DNA from: Phyllobacteriaceae bacterium | GTDB taxonomy: Bacteria > Pseudomonadota > Alphaproteobacteria > Rhizobiales > Rhizobiaceae | Direction of reading: 5' to 3' | Assembly (NCBI GenBank): GCA_024742765.1 | Contig: JANSXT010000001.1 | Coordinates: 277,156 to 341,155 of the forward strand | DNA: 64,000 nucleotides | Part shown: one piece after another, positions 37,601 through 46,248 of the stretch | Numbering within the stretch: position 1 is the first letter of the stretch | Layout of the letters: each line of letters begins with the position of its first letter | Program-made: the position numbers and the translations under genes | Notes under the pieces: model-generated | What the model saw: only the letters and a program-made list of their open reading frames with translations | Told to the model about the DNA's origin: nothing | Databases searched by the model: none

Positions 37601-37993
37601 TCAGATCACGCCGCCGATCCGTTCGGCACAGCGGTAGCGCTCGCCGTCGGCCTTCACATCGAGTTCGACGTCATAGGTGGCGCCGGCCGACAGCATCACC
37701 ATGCCGAGCGTGGTTGGCCCGCTCGGGCCCGCAAAGAAGCTCGACCCCTGCGAGATGTTGGTGTTGCCGCCGCGTCCGACGCTTTTGACGGTGAACGTGT
37801 AGGTGCCGTTCACGCCGGTATCGGCATGCATGACGCCCTGAAGGCGCACCATGCCGCGCTGGTCTTGTGCCTGGATTTCGCAGCGTACCGGTTCAGCGTT
37901 TGCCTGGTCGGTGTCGCTGGCGATGGCCGAGCAGCCGGTGGCCAGCGTTGCCGCCAGAAGTCCGGCGGCGGCCATGAGACGTTTGTCGGTCAT
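37601..37993 (-). CDS. csgH: CsgH-like curli assembly chaperone
   Basis: 130 residues. The N-terminal signal ends LATGC, a possible lipobox. The mature part is an Ig-like beta sandwich with one Cys pair (VRCEIQA and YRCAERI) and the family-like segments GTYTFTVKSVGRGGNTNISQ and GPSGPTTLG. CsgH is a periplasmic inhibitor of premature curlin polymerisation known from Alphaproteobacteria. It sits between two curlin-repeat genes, which supports the call. CsgE, CsgF and CsgG homologues are not in the window. Confidence 0.8.
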   Translation of the reverse strand: MTDKRLMAAAGLLAATLATGCSAIASDTDQANAEPVRCEIQAQDQRGMVRLQGVMHADTGVNGTYTFTVKSVGRGGNTNISQGSSFFAGPSGPTTLGMVMLSAGATYDVELDVKADGERYRCAERIGGVI

Positions 37994-38073
37994 GTCGTTC
38001 TCCTCTGGTCTGTGCGGGCTGGCCGGAGGAAGCGTCTGCTCCCCCGGCGCCCGCCTTGGGCGTTTTTGCGCGG

Positions 38074-38505
38074 TTACGGGCAGGTCTGGACGAAGGCGGC
38101 GACATTGCCGCTGCCGGCCTGGGCGACATCGGCGTCGCAGCCATTGCCGACCTGCACGCCGGCGGCGACGTTGCCATTGCCGTCCTGGGTCAGGATGGCG
38201 TTGTGATTGTCGCCGAACTGGCCGATGCCGCCTGCATTGTTGTGGCCGTTCTGGCTGGTTTCGGCATTGTTGTTCCAGCCGTTCTGGCCGGTGGCCGCGG
38301 TGTTGTTCGAACCGAACTGCTCGATGATCGTGTTGTTGAACACGCCGTCCTGGAAGACGCCGAGCTTGTTGTTCCAGCCGGTCTGACCGCCGCCGGCGGA
38401 ATTGCCGAAGCCGAACTGGTCGATGCTGACGTCATTGGCCATGGCGGGCGCGGCGAAGGCCGAAGCGATGGCAACAGATGCTGCGATGATGAATTTGCGG
38501 GACAT
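38074..38505 (-). CDS. csgA: Major curlin-like subunit (CsgA-like)
   Basis: 143 residues with a signal peptide (MSRKFIIAASVAIASAFAAPAMA). The mature part is five to six curlin repeats of about 18 to 22 residues: SIDQFGFGNSAGGGQTGWNN, GVFQDGVFNN, IIEQFGSNN, TSQNGHNN, AILTQDGNGN, with conserved Gln, Gly and Asn. It ends VAQAGSGNVAAFVQTC; two Cys (GNGCDAD and VQTC) could bond. It should be the fibre-forming subunit. AAAGGAGA precedes the ATG. It is first of the three-gene group. Confidence 0.87.
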   Translation of the reverse strand: MSRKFIIAASVAIASAFAAPAMANDVSIDQFGFGNSAGGGQTGWNNKLGVFQDGVFNNTIIEQFGSNNTAATGQNGWNNNAETSQNGHNNAGGIGQFGDNHNAILTQDGNGNVAAGVQVGNGCDADVAQAGSGNVAAFVQTCP

Positions 38506-38546
38506 GGACGTTCTCCTTTGACTTGGTTTGCGACGCTCTTTTTCGA

Positions 38547-38556
38547 GGCGTTAACC
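38547..38556. promoter_or_regulatory. Shared curlin upstream motif GGCGTTAACC
   Basis: The identical 10-mer is found 42 bases upstream of the csgA-like start and 85 bases upstream of the other curlin gene. It contains the CtrA half-site TTAACC(AT). An identical 10-mer by chance in two short spacers is possible but unlikely. Confidence 0.4.
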
Positions 38557-38626
38557 ATGTCTAGGAGGTGCGGGCGGAACCGACGCTGAACCGGCCGTTC
38601 AGTTTGCGTTCACCAAGTCCGAACGC

Positions 38627-39073
38627 TCAAAGGGTCGCACCGGTCATCGTGTCGGCGAGCAATTGGCGCAGCCGGTCGGCATCATCGGCTGCAAGCCCCG
38701 CGGTCAGGTCGGCATTGACCGCCTTGACGATCGTGAACATCGCCGGTGCCAGGTCTAACGCTTTCGGGGTGGCGTGGATCTGGTGGGCGCGGCGCGAGGA
38801 GGGGTGGGCGTCGCGCACCAAAAGCCCGTCCGCTTCAAGCCCGTCGATCGCACGGCTGATGGCATAGGCCGGCATGGCGAACCGCCGGCCGATCTCGGCC
38901 TGCGTCATGCGCCCGTGCTCGATGACCGTCATGAGGATCGCAAATTGCTGCAGGGTCAACCCGTGTTCGGCCAGCCGGGCATTCATGGCGTCGTCGAGCC
39001 GCCGCGCCAGGCGTTGAATCATCCAGCCCATCGAGTTTTCGCGACTGCGGCGCGCGCGCATCGAAATGTCCAT
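38627..39073 (-). CDS. MarR-family transcriptional regulator
   Basis: 148 residues. Winged-helix domain with LAEHGLTLQQFAILMTVIEH, MTQAEIGRRFAMPAYAISRA (recognition helix) and the beta-wing GLLVRDAHPSSRRAHQIHAT. MarR dimers bind palindromic operators and release on ligand binding. It is divergent from the EF-hand/cytochrome b561 pair, with a repeat-rich spacer that is a good candidate operator region. The likely ligand is unknown. Confidence 0.9.
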   Translation of the reverse strand: MDISMRARRSRENSMGWMIQRLARRLDDAMNARLAEHGLTLQQFAILMTVIEHGRMTQAEIGRRFAMPAYAISRAIDGLEADGLLVRDAHPSSRRAHQIHATPKALDLAPAMFTIVKAVNADLTAGLAADDADRLRQLLADTMTGATL

Positions 39074-39104
39074 TCCCCGGTTTTTTCAGACTGCGTCAAA
39101 TTCA

Positions 39105-39133
39105 CAACATTTGCAATTGCAACATTTGCAAAT
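39105..39133. promoter_or_regulatory. Candidate MarR operator: direct repeats plus palindromes
   Basis: CAACATTTGCAA occurs twice, at 39105-39116 and 39120-39131, 15 bases apart. Overlapping these are the perfect palindromes TTGCAATTGCAA (39111-39122) and ATTTGCAAAT (39124-39133). The position in the spacer between marR and the EF-hand gene suits control of both. Confidence 0.6.
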
Positions 39134-39197
39134 GCATGATAAACACGCTTTCGTCTTCACACCGTGTCAGGCGCCCGGCGCCTTCAAGGAGGTTCCC

Positions 39198-39701
39198 ATG
39201 AAACCATTGTCATTGACGCATGCCCTTGCCATCGTCGTCGCAGCCACGCCCGCCCTGGCCGAACAGGCCAGCACGTTCGGCCGGGAGGTGGCGGTCGTCG
39301 CGTTCCGAGCCATTGATGAAGACGGCAAGGGCCATGTTCACATGGGTCACATGGAACAGTTCCGGCAGGGCGTGTTTGCCGGCATGGATTATGACAATGA
39401 CGGCCGCGTGGACTTTGAGGAGTTTTCCGCCCGGGATATCGGCTTTGAGGAAGCCGCGGTGGAAGAAGGCAGGCCGGAGGCGGTCGTCACCGCACGCCGC
39501 ATCCTGTTTGCCATGTGGGACCGCAATGGCGATGGCCGGCTGACCCAGTCCGAGCACCGCTTTGCGCTGTCGCAGGATTTTCGCCGCGCCGACATCGACG
39601 ACAATTCGGTGCTCGATCAGGACGAATATCTGATCGGATACAGCGTCAATCTCGTCATGCGCGCCGCCATCCGGCCCGACATCGACGTGTCCGCGCAGTA
39701 A
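39198..39701 (+). CDS. Exported EF-hand calcium-binding protein
   Basis: 167 residues with a signal peptide (MKPLSLTHALAIVVAATPALA). EF-hand loops are DYDNDGRVDFEEF, DRNGDGRLTQSEH and DIDDNSVLDQDEY, with acidic residues at positions 1, 3, 5 and 12 or close to them. A degenerate loop EDGKGHVH precedes them. It is likely a periplasmic Ca2+-responsive protein. AAGGAGG is five bases upstream of the ATG. The cytochrome b561 gene follows by 28 bases, so they are probably one transcript. Confidence 0.87.
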   Translation: MKPLSLTHALAIVVAATPALAEQASTFGREVAVVAFRAIDEDGKGHVHMGHMEQFRQGVFAGMDYDNDGRVDFEEFSARDIGFEEAAVEEGRPEAVVTARRILFAMWDRNGDGRLTQSEHRFALSQDFRRADIDDNSVLDQDEYLIGYSVNLVMRAAIRPDIDVSAQ

Positions 39702-39729
39702 CGCCACGCAGAAACCGGAGGCAATCGCC

Positions 39730-40281
39730 ATGTCCGCTTCGACCCAACCGACCCGCTATCATCCGCTGCTGGCCACCTTGCACTGGCTTCTGGCGCTGAT
39801 GATCATATTGGGGCTGGTCATGGGCGGTTTCGTCCTCGCCGAAACGCCCAATTCCGATCCAGGCAAACTGTTTGCCCTGCGCATGCACATGTCGATGGGC
39901 GGGCTGATCCTTTTGCTGATGCTGGTCCGCCTGATCGTCCGCGCACGCACCAAAAAGCCGCCGCACGTCGAAACCGGCAACAGCCTGCTCGACCGGGCCG
40001 GTGTCTGGATGCACTGGACGCTTTATGCGGTGGTGATCCTCATGGCCGGCTCCGGCATCGGCATTTCGGTTCTGGCCGGTCTGCCGCCGATCGTCTTTGG
40101 CGGGTCCGGCGATCCGCTGCCGCCCGACTTCTGGGCCTATCCGCCGCGCTATGCGCACGCCGTTCTGGCCAACATCCTGATGGCGCTGATCGTCCTGCAC
40201 ATCGCCGCATTCGCCTGGCACCAATGGGTCAAGAAGGACAGCCTGTTTCGCCGAATGTGGTTCGGCGACCGGCAGTCCTGA
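39730..40281 (+). CDS. cybB: Cytochrome b561
   Basis: 183 residues, four membrane helices. Haem-ligand histidines fit the b561 pattern: ATLHWLLAL in helix 1, RMHMSMGG in helix 2, WMHWTLYAV in helix 3 and LHIAAFAWHQWV in helix 4. These di-haem proteins move electrons at the inner membrane, for example from quinol or superoxide. It is 28 bases downstream of the EF-hand gene. The pairing with a Ca-binding protein under a MarR regulator is unusual and suggests a stress-linked redox unit. Confidence 0.9.
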   Translation: MSASTQPTRYHPLLATLHWLLALMIILGLVMGGFVLAETPNSDPGKLFALRMHMSMGGLILLLMLVRLIVRARTKKPPHVETGNSLLDRAGVWMHWTLYAVVILMAGSGIGISVLAGLPPIVFGGSGDPLPPDFWAYPPRYAHAVLANILMALIVLHIAAFAWHQWVKKDSLFRRMWFGDRQS

Positions 40282-40297
40282 CGCGCGCGGGGCGGGT

Positions 40298-43200
40298 TTA
40301 CTCCGCTCCGCAGCCGCCCGGCGTTGGTGTCGTCACGATCACCGCTTCGCCGGCCGCGACCGATGTCTGGTCGGCATGCTTGAGTTCATCGAGCGTGCCG
40401 TCCAAGCGCCTGATCTCGGTCTTGCCCAGTTGCCCGTCGCCGCCGCCGTCCAGCCCCTTGGGCGGCACCGTCCTGTGTGACGAGACGATCGCGCACTCCA
40501 TGTCTTCGAGGAAACGCAGCACGCGCCTTGTGCCGTCGCCACCGCGATAGGCGCCTTCGCCACCCGAGCCGGACCGGATCGAGAATTCCTCGACGACGAT
40601 CGGATAGCGCATTTCGAGCACTTCGGGGTCCGTCATCCGCGTGTTGGTCATGTGCGTGTGGACGCCCGAGGCGCCCGCGAACGCATGGCCGTCATTCATC
40701 ACGCCGGCCGGCGCGCCCGAACAGATCGTCTCATAGTTCTGGTGGCGCGCATTGCCATAGGTCAGATTGTTCATCGTGCCCTGCGCATTGGCCAGCGCCC
40801 CGAGCGCCTGCAAGAGACAGTTGGTGACATGCTGGCTGGTCTCGGTGTTGCCGGCGACGACCGCTGCCGGATAGACGGGCTTGAGCATTGAGCCGTCGGG
40901 GATGACGATCCGGATCGGCTTCAGGCAACCCGCATTCATCGGAATGCCCGCTTCCACCATCAGCCGGAAGACATAAAGGACCGCCGCCCGCGCCACCGGC
41001 TCGGGCGCGTTGTAATTGTTCTTTTCCATCGGTGACGTGCCGGTGAAGTCGACCGTCGCCTCGCGCTTGTCGTGGTCGACGGAAATCCGCACCCTGATCT
41101 GCTGGCCGGTGTCGGTCGGGTAGGTCGCCTCGCAATCGGCAAGCCTGTCGATCACCCGCCGCACGCTCTCTTCGGCATTGTCCTGCACATGCTTCATATA
41201 GGCCTGGACGACGGGCAGCGTGAAATGGTCGACCATCCGGCGCAGTTCGGCGACGCCTTTCTCGTTGGCCGCCACTTGGGCGACGATGTCGGCAAGGTTT
41301 TGCCTTGGATTGCGCGCCGGCCAGGCATGGTCGGTCATCAGTTCGATAAACGCGTCCTCGCGCAGCGTGCCCTGGTCGACCAGTTTGAAATTGTCGATCA
41401 GCACGCCTTCCTCGTCGACATGGGTGGCGCGCGGCGTCGCCGAGCCCGGCGCCATCCCGCCCACATCGGCATGGTGCCCGCGCGAGGCGACGAAGAAGAG
41501 GATGCGGGGTGCGTCTCCCCCCCCCTTGAGGGGAGGGTGGACCGACGCGTCAGCGGCGGGACGGGTGGGGGTATCGCCATCTTGTGAACGACCCCCACCC
41601 CGCTGCCGCGCTTCGCTTGCAGCGACCCTCCCCTCAAGGGGGAGGGAATCGCCGCCTCCACCAAACACAGGCGTCACCACGGTGATGTCCGGCAGGTGCG
41701 TGCCGCCATTATAAGGTGCGTTGAGCGCGAACACGTCGCCCGGCCGCATGTCCGGGTTCTGGCGGATGATGGATTCCACCGACCGGTCCATCGACCCCAG
41801 ATGCACCGGCATGTGCGGCGCATTGGCGACCAGCGCCCCGCTCGCGTCGAACACCGCGCAGGAGAAGTCGAGCCGCTCCTTGATGTTGACCGACGAGGCC
41901 GTGTTTTGCAGCGTCACGCCCATCTGTTCGGCGATCGACATGAAGATGTTGTTGAACACTTCCAGCATAACCGGGTCGGCGTCCGTGCCGATCGGCGCGG
42001 CGGCGGCGCGCGCCTCCACGCGGCGCATCACCACCGTGTCGCGTTCGGTGATCTGCGCTTCCCAGCCAGGCTCGACGATGATGGTCTGGTTCGCTTCGAC
42101 GATGACGGCGGGTCCGGTGATCCGCGCGCCCGGGCCGACACTGTCCGTCGTGCGGCGGTAGACGCCCGCCTCGCGCCAAGCTCCGCCGGTGAACATGCGG
42201 CCTTGATGCGCCGGTTCGGGCCGGTGATCGGGCGCGTCGCGTGGCTCCATCGGCGGCGTGTTGTCGGTCGAATCCTCGCCTTCCAGCCCGACGGCCTCGA
42301 CCACCATCGCCCGGCCCGGCGAGATGAAACCGAACTGCGCCTTGTGCGCGGCCTCGAACGCCGTCCGCGCCGCCGCGATATCGTCGCCGTCGAACGGCAC
42401 TTCGAGGCTCGTGTCGGTTCCGTCATAGCGGATATGCAGCGTTGTGCGGATCGCGATCGCGTCTTGGGCGACCCCTTGCGATTCGAGCTCTTCTTCAACC
42501 TCTGCGCCCAACCGATTCAGAAGACTCTGGATTTCCGGTTTCGTCGCCTCTTCAAGCGGTTTGACAAGCGCGTGCTGTCGCGAGGCGAAGGTCTTGGACA
42601 GGCCGATGCCATAGGCTGACAGCAAACCCGACAGCGGGTGGATCAGCACGGCGTCCATGCCCAGCGCATCGGCGACCAAGCACGCATGCTGTCCGCCCGC
42701 GCCGCCAAAGCAGTTGAGCGCATATTCGGTCACGTCATAGCCGCGCTGCACGGAGATCTTCTTGATCGCATTGGCCATGTTTTCGACCGCGATCTTGAGG
42801 AAGCCCTCGGCCACGTCTTCGGGCACCCGTCCGTCGCCGATTGCGTCCGCCAGCGCGGCGAACTTGTCGCGGACGATGTCGGCGTCGAGCGCTTCGTTCC
42901 GTTCCGGTCCGAAGATCGCCGGAAAGAAGGCCGGGTCCAGCTTGCCGGTCATCACGTTCGCGTCGGTCACCGTCAGCGGGCCGCCGCGCCGGTAGCAGGC
43001 CGGACCGGGATTGGCGCCGGCGCTGTCCGGGCCGGCCTGAAACCGTCCGTCCTCATATTTGAGGATCGAGCCGCCGCCGGCGGCGACCGTGTGAATGTCC
43101 ATCATCGGCGCGCGGATGCGCACGCCGGCCACTTCGGTTTCGAACGCGCGCTCATAATCGCCGGCGAAATGGGCGACATCAGTCGACGTGCCGCCCCTGT

Positions 43201-44206
43201 CGACACCGCTCACCGTGCCGAACCCTTCGGCGCGCGCGGTCTCGACCATGCCGACCACGCCGCCGGCGGGTCCGGACAGGATCGCATCCTTGCCCTGGAA
43301 GGTTTCGGCGGCGGTCAGCCCACCCGAGGACATCATGAATTGCAGGCGGGTGAGGGATGAAGGGCGCCCACTCTCCCCCCTTGTGGGGGAGATGTCATCG
43401 CCGGCTTGTCCGGCGGTGACAGAGGGGGGTGTCCCCCCGCCGCTCGTACCCCCCTCTGTCGCCTGCGGCGACATCTCCCCCACAAGGGGGGAGAGTGGCG
43501 CCTGAGCATCAATCCCCAACTCGCCGGCCACCTGTTCCACATAGCGGCGCAGGATCGGCGACAGATAGGCATCGACCACCGTCGTGTCGCCGCGCCCGAC
43601 AAGCTTGGCGAGCGGCGAGACTTCATGGCTCACAGAGACCTGTGCGAAGCCCGTCTGGCGCGCGAGATCGGCCGCGGCCTGCTCGTGCGCGGGAAACGCC
43701 CAGGCATGCATGAAGGCGATGGCGACCGCGTCGATGCCCGCTTCGCGCGCCGCCGTCAGCCCGGGCCGCAGCCATTCGGGATCGAGCGCCTGCTCGACCG
43801 TGCCATCGGCCAGAACCCGCTCGGGGACTTCGATGACATTCTCATAGAGCTGTTCGGGCAGCACGATCTTCTTGGCGAAGATGTCCGGCCGCGCCTGATA
43901 GGCGATGCGGAGCGCGTCGCCGAACCCCTTGGTGATCAGCAGAAGCGTGCGATCGCCCTTGCGCTCGAGCAGCGCATTGGTGGCGACCGTCGTGCCCATC
44001 CGCACCGTGCGCACCAGGCCGGGCGGCAGCGGCGCGCCGGGCCGAAGGTCCAAGAGATCGCGGATGCCTTGCACGGCGGCGTCGCGATAGGCTTCTGGAT
44101 TTTCCGACAGCAGCTTATGGGCGTGCAGCATGCCGTCCGGATCGCGGCCGATGACATCGGTGAACGTGCCGCCACGATCGATCCAGAAATCCCAGTGCCC
44201 GGACAT
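40298..44206 (-). CDS. 5-oxoprolinase, fused HyuA-HyuB
   Basis: 1302 residues. The HyuA-type N half (about 1-730) begins [13 protein letters not shown] and contains GPAGGVVGM and [12 protein letters not shown], the ATPase elements. The HyuB half (about 745-1300) has [14 protein letters not shown] and [15 protein letters not shown]. The fused form matches ATP-dependent 5-oxoprolinase (OPLAH-like), which opens 5-oxoproline to glutamate. Two insertions not expected in the family lie at residues 236-286 and about 854-898, each coded by a palindromic element while the frame stays open. AAGGGAGGG precedes the start. Related hydantoinases cannot be excluded. Confidence 0.92.
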   Translation of the reverse strand: MSGHWDFWIDRGGTFTDVIGRDPDGMLHAHKLLSENPEAYRDAAVQGIRDLLDLRPGAPLPPGLVRTVRMGTTVATNALLERKGDRTLLLITKGFGDALRIAYQARPDIFAKKIVLPEQLYENVIEVPERVLADGTVEQALDPEWLRPGLTAAREAGIDAVAIAFMHAWAFPAHEQAAADLARQTGFAQVSVSHEVSPLAKLVGRGDTTVVDAYLSPILRRYVEQVAGELGIDAQAPLSPLVGEMSPQATEGGTSGGGTPPSVTAGQAGDDISPTRGESGRPSSLTRLQFMMSSGGLTAAETFQGKDAILSGPAGGVVGMVETARAEGFGTVSGVDRGGTSTDVAHFAGDYERAFETEVAGVRIRAPMMDIHTVAAGGGSILKYEDGRFQAGPDSAGANPGPACYRRGGPLTVTDANVMTGKLDPAFFPAIFGPERNEALDADIVRDKFAALADAIGDGRVPEDVAEGFLKIAVENMANAIKKISVQRGYDVTEYALNCFGGAGGQHACLVADALGMDAVLIHPLSGLLSAYGIGLSKTFASRQHALVKPLEEATKPEIQSLLNRLGAEVEEELESQGVAQDAIAIRTTLHIRYDGTDTSLEVPFDGDDIAAARTAFEAAHKAQFGFISPGRAMVVEAVGLEGEDSTDNTPPMEPRDAPDHRPEPAHQGRMFTGGAWREAGVYRRTTDSVGPGARITGPAVIVEANQTIIVEPGWEAQITERDTVVMRRVEARAAAAPIGTDADPVMLEVFNNIFMSIAEQMGVTLQNTASSVNIKERLDFSCAVFDASGALVANAPHMPVHLGSMDRSVESIIRQNPDMRPGDVFALNAPYNGGTHLPDITVVTPVFGGGGDSLPLEGRVAASEARQRGGGRSQDGDTPTRPAADASVHPPLKGGGDAPRILFFVASRGHHADVGGMAPGSATPRATHVDEEGVLIDNFKLVDQGTLREDAFIELMTDHAWPARNPRQNLADIVAQVAANEKGVAELRRMVDHFTLPVVQAYMKHVQDNAEESVRRVIDRLADCEATYPTDTGQQIRVRISVDHDKREATVDFTGTSPMEKNNYNAPEPVARAAVLYVFRLMVEAGIPMNAGCLKPIRIVIPDGSMLKPVYPAAVVAGNTETSQHVTNCLLQALGALANAQGTMNNLTYGNARHQNYETICSGAPAGVMNDGHAFAGASGVHTHMTNTRMTDPEVLEMRYPIVVEEFSIRSGSGGEGAYRGGDGTRRVLRFLEDMECAIVSSHRTVPPKGLDGGGDGQLGKTEIRRLDGTLDELKHADQTSVAAGEAVIVTTPTPGGCGAE
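41515..41647. repeat. Palindromic element, type 2, in frame in oxoprolinase gene
   Basis: Outer arms CTTGAGGGGAGGGT near 41525-41538 and ACCCTCCCCTCAAG near 41625-41638 are complementary. An inner pair GGGTGGGGGT (41563-41572) and ACCCCCACCC (41591-41600) folds within. The element codes in frame for peptides such as [18 protein letters not shown] and [11 protein letters not shown], placed between TVVTPVF and [11 protein letters not shown], which are continuous in normal homologues. Confidence 0.8.
43363..43502. repeat. Palindromic element, type 1, in frame in oxoprolinase gene
   Basis: Arms of about 33 bases begin and end with GGCGCC and are complementary apart from one extra C. They contain CTCTCCCCCCTTGTGGGG on the left. 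An inner pair ACAGAGGGGGGT and ACCCCCCTCTGT also matches. The translation gives [17 protein letters not shown] and [11 protein letters not shown], peptides of the kind produced by dispersed intergenic palindromes in rhizobial genomes. It is placed at residues 236-286, before [10 protein letters not shown]. Confidence 0.85.
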
Positions 44207-44383
44207 TGAAGGCCCTCCCTTTGACGCCAGTCTTGGCCGAATTCGTCACCAGCGGCAACCGGGTGGATGCCCGGCGCCGCCGGTTCTTTTGCAGTGCACA
44301 TTATTTGAACACAGTTGGCCGCAACCACACGGCCATCCGGCGCGTTGGTGTCGGAGGACTGGTCCAAAAGAGGATGACATCCC

Positions 44384-45262
44384 ATGAAAAAGGCACTCAT
44401 TTCATCGGTCAGCGTGTTGGCGCTCCTGACGCTTGCCGCGTGCGGCGAAGACGAACAGGCCGCGCAGGCGCCCGCCGAAACCGCTGTCGAAGAAGCGGTC
44501 AACGAAACACAAGAAGCGGCCGAAGCCACCCGCGATGCGATTGCGGAAACCGCACAGGATGCGACCGACGCTGCGTCAGAAACCGCGCAGGACATGGCCG
44601 ATGCGGCCACCGAGACGGCGCAAGACGCCGCCGAGACAGCAACCGAAATGGCCGATGATGCCGCCCAGGCCGTGACCGATGCGGCCGAAAGCGCGACGGA
44701 AACCGGCACGCAGATGGTCGAGGATGCAGGCGAGGCCGTCCAACAGGCGGCCGAAGATGCGGGCACCATGGCCGGCGAAGCCGGAGACGCGCTCGGCGAT
44801 GCTGCCGGTAATCTCGCAGACACAGCCAATGAGATGGCCGAAGGCGCCGGCCAGGCGCTTCAGAACGCGGCCGAAGGCGCGGGCGAGGCGCTCGATGGCG
44901 CGGCAGAGACCGCCCAGAACGCCCTGGCCGCGGTCGGCCTGTCAGGTCCGCTCAGCGGCACGCGCTGGGCTTCGCCCGACAGCGACGCGGCATTCGTCGC
45001 TTTCGATGCCGGCACCATTTCCGGCAATGGCGGCTGCAACACGTTCACCGGCAGCTATGAGACCGGCGAGGACGGTGCATTGACGGTCGGCTCGCTGGCA
45101 TCGACCAGGATGGCGTGCGAAGCCGAGATCATGACGGCCGAAACCGCCTTCCTCGCCGCGATTGGGTCGGCAAGCGGCTATTCGGTCGATGGCGACACGC
45201 TGATGCTCACCGGCGCCGACGGCGCAACCGTGCTGTCGCTCAACCGCACGGCCGCCAACTAA
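44384..45262 (+). CDS. META-domain lipoprotein with Ala/Glu/Thr-rich helical repeat region
   Basis: 292 residues. A lipobox LTLAAC is followed by about 160 residues of repeats around ETAQDAAETA, low in hydrophobics, typical of an extended amphipathic or LEA-like helix. A META (HslJ-type) domain fills residues 185-290: LSGTRWASP, FDAGTISGNGGCNTFTG and ASTRMACE, with its two conserved Cys. META domains occur in HslJ and in motility or stress lipoproteins. The helical part may span the periplasm. Its end overlaps the convergent permease by four bases. Confidence 0.86.
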   Translation: MKKALISSVSVLALLTLAACGEDEQAAQAPAETAVEEAVNETQEAAEATRDAIAETAQDATDAASETAQDMADAATETAQDAAETATEMADDAAQAVTDAAESATETGTQMVEDAGEAVQQAAEDAGTMAGEAGDALGDAAGNLADTANEMAEGAGQALQNAAEGAGEALDGAAETAQNALAAVGLSGPLSGTRWASPDSDAAFVAFDAGTISGNGGCNTFTGSYETGEDGALTVGSLASTRMACEAEIMTAETAFLAAIGSASGYSVDGDTLMLTGADGATVLSLNRTAAN

Positions 45263-46143
45263 CCAATGCGCGCGCGGCGGCCGAACCAGACGGTCGCCGC
45301 CACCGCGCAGGCAAAGATGAGCGTGCGCGGCGTGACGGTCTCGCCCAAGAGCCAGACCGACAGGCCGATCGTCACGAAAATCTGCATGAGCTGGATCTGG
45401 CCGACCCGCGCAATGCCGCCGAGCGCCAGTCCGGCGTTCCAGGCAAAAAAGCCAAGGAACATCGAAAAGACGGCGTGATAAGCGAGCGCCAGCGCCGGAA
45501 CCGGCTCGATCACCGCATAGCCGGGCTCCCACAACAGCACGGAAATCACCAGATTGAACGGCAGGCAGGCGACCAGCACGCGGCAAATCACCTCCCAGCC
45601 CGGCATCGACTTCGATAGCTCGGCCATGACGACATAGCCGAGCGCCGCCGAGACTGCGGACGCCAGAAGCCACAAATAGCCCGGATTGGAGAAGTCGCGC
45701 GCCGCGCCGCCATCCTGGCCGATGACGAACCAGATCACCAGAACCGTGCCGAGCATGGCCCAGGCCCAGAACGCCCCGCCGGGCCGTTCGGCCGTCAGAA
45801 GCGCGGCGAACATGGCAGTCGCGAGCGGCAGGATGCCCAGCACCACGCCGCCATCGCTGGCCGGCACGCTGACCATGCCGAGCGACGAAAAGGCCGGAAA
45901 CCCGAATGTCACCATCGCCCCGGCCAAGAGCAGGCGCCAATTTGGCCGGAAGATACGCTTTCGCCCCAGGGCCAGCAGAACGATGATGGCCAGAACGCCC
46001 GCGGCCACCGCACGCGCCGAGGCGATGAACAGCGGCCCATAGACATCGAGCGCAAAGACCGTGGCCGGCAGCGTGGCGCCGAAAATCACGATGCCGATGA
46101 AGCCCAGCGCAAAGCCCAGCGGCACGTTTCTGACCTGATCCAT
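45259..46143 (-). CDS. DMT superfamily permease (EamA)
   Basis: 294 residues, ten membrane helices in two EamA repeats. Conserved points are GATLPATVFALDVYGPLFIASARA in the first repeat, partially shown, and SMFLGFFAWNAGLALGGIAR near the end of the second. Substrate unknown. The ATG at 46143 (MDQVRNV) is preferred because the longer frame to 46209 adds a basic, non-membrane extension. It is about 105 bases from the divergent TerB-DnaJ gene. Confidence 0.86.
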   Translation of the reverse strand: MDQVRNVPLGFALGFIGIVIFGATLPATVFALDVYGPLFIASARAVAAGVLAIIVLLALGRKRIFRPNWRLLLAGAMVTFGFPAFSSLGMVSVPASDGGVVLGILPLATAMFAALLTAERPGGAFWAWAMLGTVLVIWFVIGQDGGAARDFSNPGYLWLLASAVSAALGYVVMAELSKSMPGWEVICRVLVACLPFNLVISVLLWEPGYAVIEPVPALALAYHAVFSMFLGFFAWNAGLALGGIARVGQIQLMQIFVTIGLSVWLLGETVTPRTLIFACAVAATVWFGRRARIG

Positions 46144-46248
46144 CGGGATGACACACCGCCTGCGGCAACGACCAGCCGGCCTTGTGTCACGGTGATCTGA
46201 CGCGCGCAACGCCCTTACATTTTTGCCGCCATTGAACTATCAGGCGGC

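Noticed and set aside
38048..38067. Plus-strand hairpin CGCCC/GGGCG followed by TTTTT
   Set aside because: It lies between minus-strand genes with no plus-strand gene upstream, and the stem is only five pairs.
43363..43502. CRISPR or insertion sequence
   Set aside because: Only one inverted pair with no spacer series, transposase or target duplication visible.
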